Source: an uncultured Litorivicinus sp. (GTDB lineage Bacteria; Pseudomonadota; Gammaproteobacteria; Pseudomonadales; Litorivicinaceae). Taken from it: a DNA stretch of 32,716 nt. The first letter of the stretch is position 1; the number at the start of each line of letters is the position of its first letter. The stretch covers positions 1-32,716 of the forward strand of contig CACECO010000013.1 in assembly GCA_902558075.1 (NCBI GenBank). Direction: 5' to 3'. A program made the position numbers and the translations under genes. Below are positions 1 through 7,899 of the stretch, one piece after another. The notes under the pieces were generated by a model. That model had not been told where the DNA came from. It did not search any database and worked only from the letters and a program-made list of their open reading frames with translations.

Positions 1-297
1 CGATGAGTGATCTCTCAACAAATGACTACCGGGTACGTCTGTCTGTTTTAGGCGGAGATCAAGCCAATAATCATCTAAACGTGAAGACAGTCTTTCTGAT
101 GCACGAGAGGCTCTGTGCAGGGACTTTGTACGCAGACTCAGGATCACACGATCAGTGCGATAGAACGTCTGTAAATCGCTAGGAATGCGTCTCACAAAGT
201 AATACACACCACGTTTGAGATAGGTGTATGGAACAGCTGAAAATGTTCTACCCATTGTTGTACCTACAACACTGTTGGACACGGTAAGTGCAGGCAT
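1..297 (-). CDS. Tyrosine recombinase/integrase, N-terminal part (partial, runs off left edge)
   Basis: The minus strand is open for 99 codons from an ATG at 297 to the window edge. The protein contains a stretch reading YTYLKRGVYYFVRRIP, then SDLQTFYRTDRVILSLRTKS and a run of Arg/Ala/Ser residues. This is the pattern of the DUF6538 N-terminal domain, found at the start of many phage- and island-type tyrosine recombinases. The catalytic domain, with its Arg-His-Arg-Tyr residues, would lie outside the window. An in-frame TAA lies just upstream of 297. A second ATG at 255 has a weak AGGT before it and could be the real start. The gene begins 34 bases from the 3' end of a tRNA-Leu gene, a typical place for an integrase. 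Family assignment is from pattern recognition; the role as an element integrase is inferred. Confidence 0.72.
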   Translation of the reverse strand, partial: MPALTVSNSVVGTTMGRTFSAVPYTYLKRGVYYFVRRIPSDLQTFYRTDRVILSLRTKSLHRASRASERLSSRLDDYWLDLRLKQTDVPGSHLLRDHSS

Positions 298-330
298 ATC
301 AATGAGTTACATGTGAAGAAGTGGTGTTTA

Positions 331-417
331 TGGTGCCGGTGGCCAGACTCGAACTGGCACGAGGTTTCCCTCTCCGGATTTTAAGTCCGGTATGTCTACC
401 AATTCCATCACACCGGC
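331..417 (-). tRNA. leuZ: tRNA-Leu (anticodon UAA)
   Basis: Read on the minus strand, a 7-bp acceptor stem GCCGGTG pairs with CACCGGC, followed by the discriminator A and an encoded CCA at 333-331. The anticodon stem CCGGA/TCCGG encloses the loop CTTAAAA, which gives anticodon TAA (383-381). The T arm contains GTTCGAGTC. Total length is 87 bases, which with the long variable arm fits a class II tRNA-Leu. In E. coli the tRNA-Leu(UAA) gene leuZ lies downstream of pgsA, after glyW and cysT. Here only the Leu gene is present in that position, and its 3' end faces the integrase gene. Confidence 0.95.
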
Positions 418-762
418 GCGAAATCCTCGACTTGGTCAGGTAAAGATTATACAGCGTTCGCTTCAATTGAAAAGTAATCACAAAACGATTTCATTGAATA
501 CTCAAGAGAAATCACAAACACGCAATTCACCGTTTAAATTCAGTTTAATATTTAATACTAGCTTTCAATTTCTGATCCAGAAATGCACTTTGACCTTTGA
601 TGCGTTAACTACTGAACCTCTCAGTTTCCAGAGACTATTTGAAGAGATAATCTGCTACATCCTTTTACAGATAAATAAGCCAATTCTCGTCAGACCCGCT
701 TCAGACAATCGCTGATACCCCACTAAACAACGACACAGCGGGTTCGAGTATTCATTTGATTC
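418..762. other. Intergenic region between tRNA-Leu and pgsA
   Basis: About 345 bases with no supported gene. It holds the tRNA promoter near 446-473. A 7-bp inverted repeat (ACCCGCT/AGCGGGT) flanks a spacer of nearly 40 bases near 694-744, too loose to call a terminator. I searched both strands for tRNA-Gly and tRNA-Cys, which separate pgsA from tRNA-Leu in E. coli, and saw neither T-arm nor acceptor-stem patterns. A plus-strand open frame starting inside the tRNA looks accidental. Confidence 0.6.
446..473 (-). promoter_or_regulatory. Likely promoter of tRNA-Leu
   Basis: On the minus strand there is a perfect -10 hexamer TATAAT at 451-446. A weak -35 (TTTTCA, 473-468) precedes it by 16 bases. 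Transcription would start near 439, about 20 bases before the mature 5' end of the tRNA at 417. The -10 is convincing; the -35 is not. Confidence 0.5.
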
Positions 763-1317
763 TCAATCGGTGGTCGATGCGCTGAGGTGAGGCCACGCTG
801 CCTTGAGGTAAGTCCACATAGACCATAAAGTCAGTAGTGCCGCAAGCACTAAAATCCAAAGACCAGGATGCAATAGAGTTTCTTCTACAGGAAGCGCAAG
901 ACATACGGTGATTGCAAGCATTTGGGCCGCAGTCTTCACCTTGCCTAGCCAGCTGACTGCAACATGCGCACGCTGCCCGATTTCAGACATCCACTCTCTC
1001 AAGGCACTGACCACAATTTCCCGACCAATAATAACGACAGCGGATAATGTCACCAACACTGAATTAAATGCATCGACAAGCAAAACAAGAGCGGCCGCCA
1101 CCATCAGTTTATCTGCGACTGGATCAAGAAAAGCACCGAAGGCTGATTCCTGCTGCCAACGACGTGCCAGCCAGCCATCAAGCCAGTCTGTCGCCGCGGC
1201 TATCAAAAACACAAGTGCTGAAATCTCGCCTGCATACTGTGATGGAATAAACCAGACGAGAACAAGGACAGGAATCAGAACGACACGTAATAATGTTAAA
1301 AAGTTCGGTAAGTTCAC
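763..1317 (-). CDS. pgsA: CDP-diacylglycerol--glycerol-3-phosphate 3-phosphatidyltransferase
   Basis: A 184-residue integral membrane enzyme that makes phosphatidylglycerophosphate from CDP-diacylglycerol and glycerol 3-phosphate, the committed step toward phosphatidylglycerol and cardiolipin. The CDP-alcohol phosphotransferase signature is complete: D44-x2-D47-G48-x2-A51-R52, then G61-x3-D65-x3-D69. The rest is mostly hydrophobic segments, as expected. Length is close to that of E. coli PgsA. It starts 9 bases after the uvrC stop codon, the conserved uvrC-pgsA pair, so the two are almost certainly co-transcribed. Nothing is odd in the sequence. Confidence 0.96.
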   Translation of the reverse strand: MNLPNFLTLLRVVLIPVLVLVWFIPSQYAGEISALVFLIAAATDWLDGWLARRWQQESAFGAFLDPVADKLMVAAALVLLVDAFNSVLVTLSAVVIIGREIVVSALREWMSEIGQRAHVAVSWLGKVKTAAQMLAITVCLALPVEETLLHPGLWILVLAALLTLWSMWTYLKAAWPHLSASTTD

Positions 1318-1326
1318 AAAGATCTC

Positions 1327-3144
1327 TCAGTCAGTGTGCAACGCAGAGTACACCAATTCTGCGGTTTGTTGACTCATTCCTGCCACCTTTGCGATATCAG
1401 ACGCACTTGCTCGCGCTAATTCTCTTATACCTCCAAAATGCCTTAATAAAGATTGCCGTCTCTTTGGACCGACTCCGGGAATACCTTCAAGCGGACTCTG
1501 GGCTCGCGCCTTACCGCGTGCCTGCCTATGTTTTGTAATTGCGAAGCGGTGGGCCTCGTCACGAATATGCTGAATCAAATGTAACGCGGGAGCTGAACTC
1601 GGGAGACTTAACTCTTCGCCCGTATCCGCTCGATGGAGTAATTCAAAACCAGCCTTTCGAGAAGGACCTTTTGACACACCGAGCAGAAATACGTCGTGCA
1701 CACCCAGTTCGCTCAGAATACTTATCGCCTCAGACAGTTGCCCTTTTCCTCCATCGATAACCAAGACATCCGGTAGCGGTACTTCCCCTGACTTCACCCG
1801 ACGATATCGACGTGTCAATGCCTGACGCATTGCGGCGTAATCATCGCCTGCATTTACATCGGTAATATTGAACATCCGATAGTCACTCTTTAAGGGACCA
1901 GACGCATCGAACACAACACAACTCGCAACCGTTGCCTCGCCAGAAGTATGACTGATATCGAAACATTCAATTCGCTCGGGTGCATCGCAATTGAATCGCT
2001 CGGCAAAATCCATGAGTCGTTTCGCCTGACCATCGCGAGTTGCGAGACGCAAAGCCAGAGCCTCCTCGGCATTAGTCTTCGCCAACTCCAAGAACTGTTG
2101 GCGAACTCCGCGAACAGCGTGGGCAATCCGAACTTTCTTACCGCAAGCCTGGCTAAGTGCCTCTGACACTAGGTTTGTCTCGTTAATTTCGTGCGAACAA
2201 ATGAGCTCTGCTGGAATAGCGCGCGCTGAGGCAAGGTAATACTGAGGGATAAATGCATCTAAGATCTCCTCAGGTGTTTCTAAAAGTCCAGCATCAGGAA
2301 ATTGGCTATTGACTCCGAGAACGCGACCGCCGCGCACACTTAAAATTGCGATACAAATCCCGCCGCTTTGCTCGAATACTGCAATCACATCCAGATCAGC
2401 TGAATCACTTTCCATTACCTGCTCGGATTGAACACGACGCACGCGAGCAATTGTATTGCGATACCGTGCAGCTTTTTCGAACTCAAGTGATTGACTGGCC
2501 TCGTCCATTCGGGCTTCGAGTGACACAATTAATTCGCCACTTCGACCCTCAAGAAACAGGCGTGTATCCTCCAAGTCTTCTGCATAATCATCCGGACTCA
2601 CAAACCCGACGCAAGGCGCGCTGCATCGACCAATCTGATATTGCAAACATGGTCGACTGCGATTCTGAAAAACGCTCTCCTCACACTGTCGAATTTGAAA
2701 AGTCTTCTGTATCAAATTGAGTGTTGACTTTACAGATCCAGCGGAAGGAAACGGGCCGAAGGTTTTCCCGGTGCTTTGGCGATTACCCCGCCGGTAATAA
2801 AGCCCTGGGTACGGATGCGCTGTATTCATGTATACGTAAGGGTATGACTTATCATCCCGCAGTAAAATATTGTAGGGAGGCCTCGAATCCTTGATCAGGT
2901 TTTGCTCGAGCAGCAACGCCTCCACCTCGTTTCGCGTGACCGTAATATCGATGTGCGCGATCTTAGCCACCATCGCCATCGTCTTCGACGCAAGTCCACT
3001 ACCACGAAAATAGCTCGACACGCGTAGTTTTAAGTTCTTCGCTTTGCCGACGTACAAAATATGACCGTCAGCGTCTTTCATTTGATAGACACCAGGGCGA
3101 ACCGTAAGGCTTTTCAGAAATCGTGTTGAATCAAATTCGACCAT
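1327..3144 (-). CDS. uvrC: Excinuclease ABC subunit C
   Basis: A 605-residue nuclease subunit of UvrABC nucleotide excision repair, which makes the 3' and 5' incisions around a lesion. An N-terminal GIY-YIG domain starts at GVY (18-20) and YVG (31-33). Four cysteines (C154, C166, C174, C178) have the spacing of the UvrC iron-sulfur site. A UVR motif that binds UvrB lies around 205-240, followed by the RNase H-like C-terminal nuclease domain. Tandem helix-hairpin-helix motifs (IPGVGPKRR and the segment after it) lie from about 545 to the end. The start ATG overlaps by 14 bases the end of a decayed gacA/uvrY gene; the intact pair gacA/uvrY-uvrC is conserved in gammaproteobacteria. A GGGAG lies about 12 bases before the start. 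Confidence 0.97.
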   Translation of the reverse strand: MVEFDSTRFLKSLTVRPGVYQMKDADGHILYVGKAKNLKLRVSSYFRGSGLASKTMAMVAKIAHIDITVTRNEVEALLLEQNLIKDSRPPYNILLRDDKSYPYVYMNTAHPYPGLYYRRGNRQSTGKTFGPFPSAGSVKSTLNLIQKTFQIRQCEESVFQNRSRPCLQYQIGRCSAPCVGFVSPDDYAEDLEDTRLFLEGRSGELIVSLEARMDEASQSLEFEKAARYRNTIARVRRVQSEQVMESDSADLDVIAVFEQSGGICIAILSVRGGRVLGVNSQFPDAGLLETPEEILDAFIPQYYLASARAIPAELICSHEINETNLVSEALSQACGKKVRIAHAVRGVRQQFLELAKTNAEEALALRLATRDGQAKRLMDFAERFNCDAPERIECFDISHTSGEATVASCVVFDASGPLKSDYRMFNITDVNAGDDYAAMRQALTRRYRRVKSGEVPLPDVLVIDGGKGQLSEAISILSELGVHDVFLLGVSKGPSRKAGFELLHRADTGEELSLPSSAPALHLIQHIRDEAHRFAITKHRQARGKARAQSPLEGIPGVGPKRRQSLLRHFGGIRELARASASDIAKVAGMSQQTAELVYSALHTD

Positions 3145-3535
3145 GAGCAGATTCTACTCCCTTCAGGCCATGGTTGTAGGCCCAGTGCGTTAACTCAATA
3201 TCAGAATCCATCCCAAGTCTTTTCAGAAATTCTATATCGATAGGTATTGATCGTTTTCGCTGAAACAGCTAGCTGCTGAGCAACCTTAGGTACCCGACAA
3301 CCCTCAATGACAAATTACACGCCCTGAGTTCAAGCGGTGACAGCTTATCCAACGGGTTCGCTGATCGAAACCGACTCAAGGCCAGCGCTTGCGCAATCTT
3401 AGGAGGCATATGCACTTCCTTCCGCATCAGCTTCCTTAGTGCACCGACCATATGATCGTTCGAGCAACGGGCATCGATTAACCTAGAGACGCCGAGTGAT
3501 AGTAGCCGATAGGACTTCGGGTCAATATATGACAA
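3131..3535 (-). pseudogene. gacA: gacA/uvrY response regulator remnant (receiver domain lost, two frameshifts)
   Basis: Three frames read in succession give the second half of a GacA/UvrY response regulator. The first segment (3535 to about 3320) contains the end of the receiver domain (RLLSLGVS), the linker (HMPPKIAQALALSRF) and the start of the LuxR-type helix-turn-helix (LSPLELRA). After a one-base deletion the frame continues as FVIEGCRVPKVAQQLAVSAK and then TINTYRYRI. A one-base insertion near 3210 then leads into LGMDSDIELTHWAYNHGLKG. The final TGA (3133-3131) overlaps the uvrC start, as in intact gacA-uvrC pairs. The first two-thirds of the receiver, including the phospho-Asp, is gone; the uppP coding end sits directly on the break. 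The product cannot be a working two-component regulator. GacA/UvrY normally drives small RNAs that titrate CsrA/RsmA. Confidence 0.85.
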
Positions 3536-4319
3536 GCAGCACGAGTAATATCAGACCAAGCGCAAGGCGATAGGCAACAAACGGAAGCAACCCCACGCGC
3601 TGAATCAATGCAAGGAATAGACGAATGCAGAGATACGCAGAGGTAAAACTAACCACGATGCCAGTCGTTATCAGATCCCAGGCTATTGGATCAGATGTCG
3701 AAAGAAGATCCTTCGTCTTAAGCAGTGCGGCTCCCAAAATAATCGGTATCGAGAGCAAGAATGAAAACTTCGCCGCGACTCGACGAGATAAGCCTAACCA
3801 GAGTCCAGCGGTCAAGGTGATTCCTGAGCGCGAGGTCCCAGGAATCAATGCGAGTGCTTGCGCTAAACCGATGACTAACGCTTCTTTGAGTCGTATTCGA
3901 GCGAAGCCGCCACGACCTTTTTGATAGTGTGCCCACCACAGCAATAGTCCAAACCCGATGGTCGCCCACGCGATGACTATGTCCCTGCGAAGCTCAGTTT
4001 CGATGAGGTCCTGAGCGATCAAGCCCACGAAGACAGCGGGTAACGTCGCCAAACCAATCAACCATCCGAGCCGAGCATGCCGAGGATATCGTCGACCCAC
4101 CCCAACAACCATACCCGTTGTGACTCTCTGAATCTCTGGACGCAGACTAAGAATCACGGCTCCTAAAGAACCGAAGTGCACGGCGACGTCGAAAGCTAAT
4201 CCCTGATCCGGCCAGCCAAAGACTGCTGAGGGCAAAATTAAATGTGCAGAGCTCGAGATTGGAAGAAACTCTGTCAAGCCCTGAATGAGTGCCAGAAAAA
4301 ATGCGTACTCAATAGTCAT
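3522..4319 (-). CDS. uppP: Undecaprenyl-diphosphate phosphatase (BacA/UppP family)
   Basis: An integral membrane phosphatase of about 265 residues that converts undecaprenyl pyrophosphate to undecaprenyl phosphate, recycling the lipid carrier for peptidoglycan and other envelope polymers; it also confers bacitracin tolerance. Both signature loops are present: EFLPISSSAHL at 17-27 and PGTSRSGIT at 160-168, with many hydrophobic segments. I chose the ATG at 4319, which gives the family's usual N-terminus (MTIEYAFFLALIQGLTEFLP). A longer frame to 4361 would add 14 polar residues antiparallel to nothing in the family. The start overlaps the tsaB stop by 11 bases, implying coupled translation. Its 3' end abuts a truncated gacA, so a deletion or rearrangement probably brought uppP here. 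Confidence 0.95.
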   Translation of the reverse strand: MTIEYAFFLALIQGLTEFLPISSSAHLILPSAVFGWPDQGLAFDVAVHFGSLGAVILSLRPEIQRVTTGMVVGVGRRYPRHARLGWLIGLATLPAVFVGLIAQDLIETELRRDIVIAWATIGFGLLLWWAHYQKGRGGFARIRLKEALVIGLAQALALIPGTSRSGITLTAGLWLGLSRRVAAKFSFLLSIPIILGAALLKTKDLLSTSDPIAWDLITTGIVVSFTSAYLCIRLFLALIQRVGLLPFVAYRLALGLILLVLLVIY

Positions 4320-4950
4320 ATAATTTCGACGGCTGCTCGGAGAGCGGTTTCCATGACACAATTTGTCGCAAATACAATGGTGTTAGTTGTTGTCCTGGAA
4401 TCCACTTCGATGAATCCATGCCTGATGCCAAGCGTCTGAGCGTCTCAAGTGTCGGCGAAACAGGAGTCGGCGATACGGGAAACCGATCTATTTCTTCAGC
4501 GTGACAAATCCATGCATTTTCTCCGTTGAGCTCATTGACTGACATAAGTTCGAGGCGACTAAAAGTCCCATCTGCTTGTCGGTCGAACCCAACATAGACT
4601 TCATTCATTCGCGCATCAAGCAATGCATAATCAGCTTCATTCTCACTTGCAGCTGCCAACAGTGAGAGTTGATCGACAGGCAGCACGCGCAGTGGATGAA
4701 CCAAATCGAGGGCATGAATACAAGACACGGCTATTCGCAGACCTGTAAAACTCCCTGGGCCATTAATCACAACACATTGCGACAATTTATTCACCGACTG
4801 CCTCGATTCAATGCACAGCGATCGGATCGACTCGAGTAGCACCGCATCATGACGCCCCTTAATCGCATCATATGCGATCCAGTCGGATCCCACTTCTATT
4901 CCGACAGACAATCGATCGCGTGATGCGTCAATATATAAACAACTCATCAC
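4309..4950 (-). CDS. tsaB: tRNA N6-threonylcarbamoyladenosine biosynthesis protein TsaB
   Basis: About 212 residues. TsaB is the non-catalytic partner of TsaD in the complex (with TsaE and TsaC) that makes the universal t6A37 modification of ANN-decoding tRNAs. The ASKHA-fold signature GPGSFTGLRI lies at about residues 63-72, after the usual N-terminal strand (CLYIDAS). The catalytic residues of TsaD are absent, as expected for TsaB. Start is either GTG at 4950 (GAGG seven bases upstream) or ATG at 4947. It lies 27 bases after alr and overlaps uppP by 11 bases. In Pseudomonas tsaB also follows adk closely. Confidence 0.93.
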   Translation of the reverse strand: MMSCLYIDASRDRLSVGIEVGSDWIAYDAIKGRHDAVLLESIRSLCIESRQSVNKLSQCVVINGPGSFTGLRIAVSCIHALDLVHPLRVLPVDQLSLLAAASENEADYALLDARMNEVYVGFDRQADGTFSRLELMSVNELNGENAWICHAEEIDRFPVSPTPVSPTLETLRRLASGMDSSKWIPGQQLTPLYLRQIVSWKPLSEQPSKLYDY

Positions 4951-4977
4951 GCAGTGGCCTCAAACACAGATTTCAAT

Positions 4978-6033
4978 TCAAACAAAAACTCGCTCCATAC
5001 GAGCACCGAGGCGCGTCAAACATTCGTACCCAATTGTATTCGCTTTTTGGGCAACCGCATCCAAGGAAATCCCTGGCCCCATCATTTCGACCCACGTCCC
5101 CTCCTTAACGCCTTTAACCGTGCTCACATCGACAGTAATCAAATCCATGCTCACCCGACCAATAATAAGACACCGTTTTCCTTCGACGAGCACTTCACCT
5201 CGGCCACTTAACGCGCGCAAGTAGCCGTCCGCATAACCGAGACCAATCGTTGCGACTGATAACTGACGGGGTGCGACATAGGACCCACCATAGCCGATGG
5301 TGTCACCAGCACGCACCTGCTGTAGCTCAATGACCTGAGCATGCCAGGTCACAACTGCCTCAAATCCTCTGGGATCAGCCGGATTAGGTGAGCCTCCGTA
5401 AAGACCAATCCCTGGCCTAACAAGATCATAGTGATAGGGAGCACCAAGCAATATTCCTGCCGTATTGGCAAGTGAGCTTGGTGGGCACAACATACCGAGG
5501 CTCGATCTGATCATTTCAAATTGGGCGCGCTGCTGCTCGCTATCGGGACGTTCAGGTTCATCGGCCGATGCCAAATGACTCATCAAAAGTGACGGCTGAC
5601 ATTGCGATACCGCATCGATCAACTGATCATGCTGGTATTCGGGAATACCAAGTCGGCGCATCCCGGTATCAACATGAATCGCTGGCTTCAAGACAGCGAT
5701 CGCCGGATTAAGTGCGTCGACCAGTGTATTGATGACCGGTCGAATGTGACCAGCTGATGCAATTTCAACCTCTTGTTCAGTCATCCCGTGAAACACGTAA
5801 ATAACGGCATCCGGTACCAACGCGCTGAGAGCTATAGCTTCATCAAAATAGGCGACAAAAAAGGTTCGACAGCCGGCTTCCCACAGCACGGGAGCTGCGA
5901 AGTCAATGCCAACACCATAGGCATTTGCTTTGATAGATGCCGCACACTCTGCCTTGCCCGAAAACGAAGACAGGCGCTGGTAGTTTGTTGCCAACGCCTG
6001 TTTTGAGAGTATCAGCCGAGGCTTTCGGCTCAT
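4978..6033 (-). CDS. alr: Alanine racemase
   Basis: A 351-residue PLP enzyme interconverting L- and D-alanine and supplying D-Ala for peptidoglycan. The PLP lysine is K35 in SIKANAYGVG (the family usually reads VVKANAYGHG; the serine and valine are mild variants). The second catalytic base is the tyrosine in TIGYGGSY, and the C-terminal barrel carries GLGYADGYLRALSGRG. Length matches the gammaproteobacterial enzymes. It begins 3 bases after the adk stop codon, so it is very likely on the adk transcript. This adk-alr-tsaB order differs from Pseudomonas, where tsaB directly follows adk. Confidence 0.95.
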   Translation of the reverse strand: MSRKPRLILSKQALATNYQRLSSFSGKAECAASIKANAYGVGIDFAAPVLWEAGCRTFFVAYFDEAIALSALVPDAVIYVFHGMTEQEVEIASAGHIRPVINTLVDALNPAIAVLKPAIHVDTGMRRLGIPEYQHDQLIDAVSQCQPSLLMSHLASADEPERPDSEQQRAQFEMIRSSLGMLCPPSSLANTAGILLGAPYHYDLVRPGIGLYGGSPNPADPRGFEAVVTWHAQVIELQQVRAGDTIGYGGSYVAPRQLSVATIGLGYADGYLRALSGRGEVLVEGKRCLIIGRVSMDLITVDVSTVKGVKEGTWVEMMGPGISLDAVAQKANTIGYECLTRLGARMERVFV

Positions 6034-6036
6034 CGA

Positions 6037-7098
<1,062 letters not shown>

Positions 7099-7899
7099 TC
7101 AAAGAGCTTTAGCCTGATCCCATAGTCCATTTTTGTCGTTGTCTGTTGCTGTCGTTAAGTCGATCCCTTGGGCTTTCGCCAACCGTTTCACTGTCTCGAT
7201 TCGGGATTCAAATTTTTGTGTTGCAAGTCGAAGCGCTTGCTCGCTATCAAGACCAAGATGCCTTCCCAAACTCACGATCGTAAAGAGTAAATCACCATAC
7301 TCTTCTTGGATGGCCGCTGAATTCTCATCGGTCCGGGCAGTGTGTAACTCAACCAACTCTTCATCAATTTTTTCGAACACGCCCACAATCGAAGACCAAT
7401 CGAAGCCGACCTTCAAGGCTCGCTTTTGAATTTTTTGAGCCCGAGATAAAGCGGGTAATGCGAGCGGAACATCATCAAACAATCCAAGCTGTTTACGGCT
7501 CGCACGCTCTTCTGCTTTTTTTGCTTCCCATGTCTGTTTGATTGACTGAACTGACGCACTTTCGCCCCTCCCGAAACTTTGGAATGTTGCATCTGGAAAT
7601 ACGTGCGGATGACGGGTTAGCAACTTAGATACAATTGCCTCGATGACATCATCCAATGTAAAGCGATCATCCTCTTCTGCGAGCCGCGCGTAGAACACCA
7701 CCTGAAATAACATATCCCCAAGCTCTGCGCACAGTTCGTCAAACTTGCCACGCTCAATCACATCGCCAACTTCATACGCTTCTTCAAGCGTGAATGGAAC
7801 AATGCTGCGATAGGTTTGACTTCGATCCCAAGGACAACCATGCTCAGGATCACGCAAACACGCCATGAGTCGCACTAAATCAGTGAGCCGGTGACTCAT
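7099..7899 (-). CDS. mazG: Nucleoside triphosphate pyrophosphohydrolase
   Basis: A 266-residue enzyme that hydrolyses (d)NTPs to the monophosphate and pyrophosphate; in E. coli it limits ppGpp effects and removes aberrant nucleotides. Two tandem MazG domains are visible: the first with CPWDRSQT, EEAYEVGDVIE and ELGDMLFQVVFYARL (about 20-105), the second with EEYGDLLFTIVSLGRHLG (about 190-215). The Glu/Asp residues that bind magnesium are present in both. The ATG overlaps the relA stop by four bases (ATGA), the conserved relA-mazG coupling. Confidence 0.96.
   Translation of the reverse strand: MSHRLTDLVRLMACLRDPEHGCPWDRSQTYRSIVPFTLEEAYEVGDVIERGKFDELCAELGDMLFQVVFYARLAEEDDRFTLDDVIEAIVSKLLTRHPHVFPDATFQSFGRGESASVQSIKQTWEAKKAEERASRKQLGLFDDVPLALPALSRAQKIQKRALKVGFDWSSIVGVFEKIDEELVELHTARTDENSAAIQEEYGDLLFTIVSLGRHLGLDSEQALRLATQKFESRIETVKRLAKAQGIDLTTATDNDKNGLWDQAKAL

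Noticed and set aside
392-715. Plus-strand 107-codon open frame
   Set aside because: It begins inside the tRNA-Leu gene on the opposite strand, has no ribosome site and no recognisable domain.
694-744. Terminator after pgsA
   Set aside because: The 7-bp arms are nearly 40 bases apart and no T-run follows on the minus strand.
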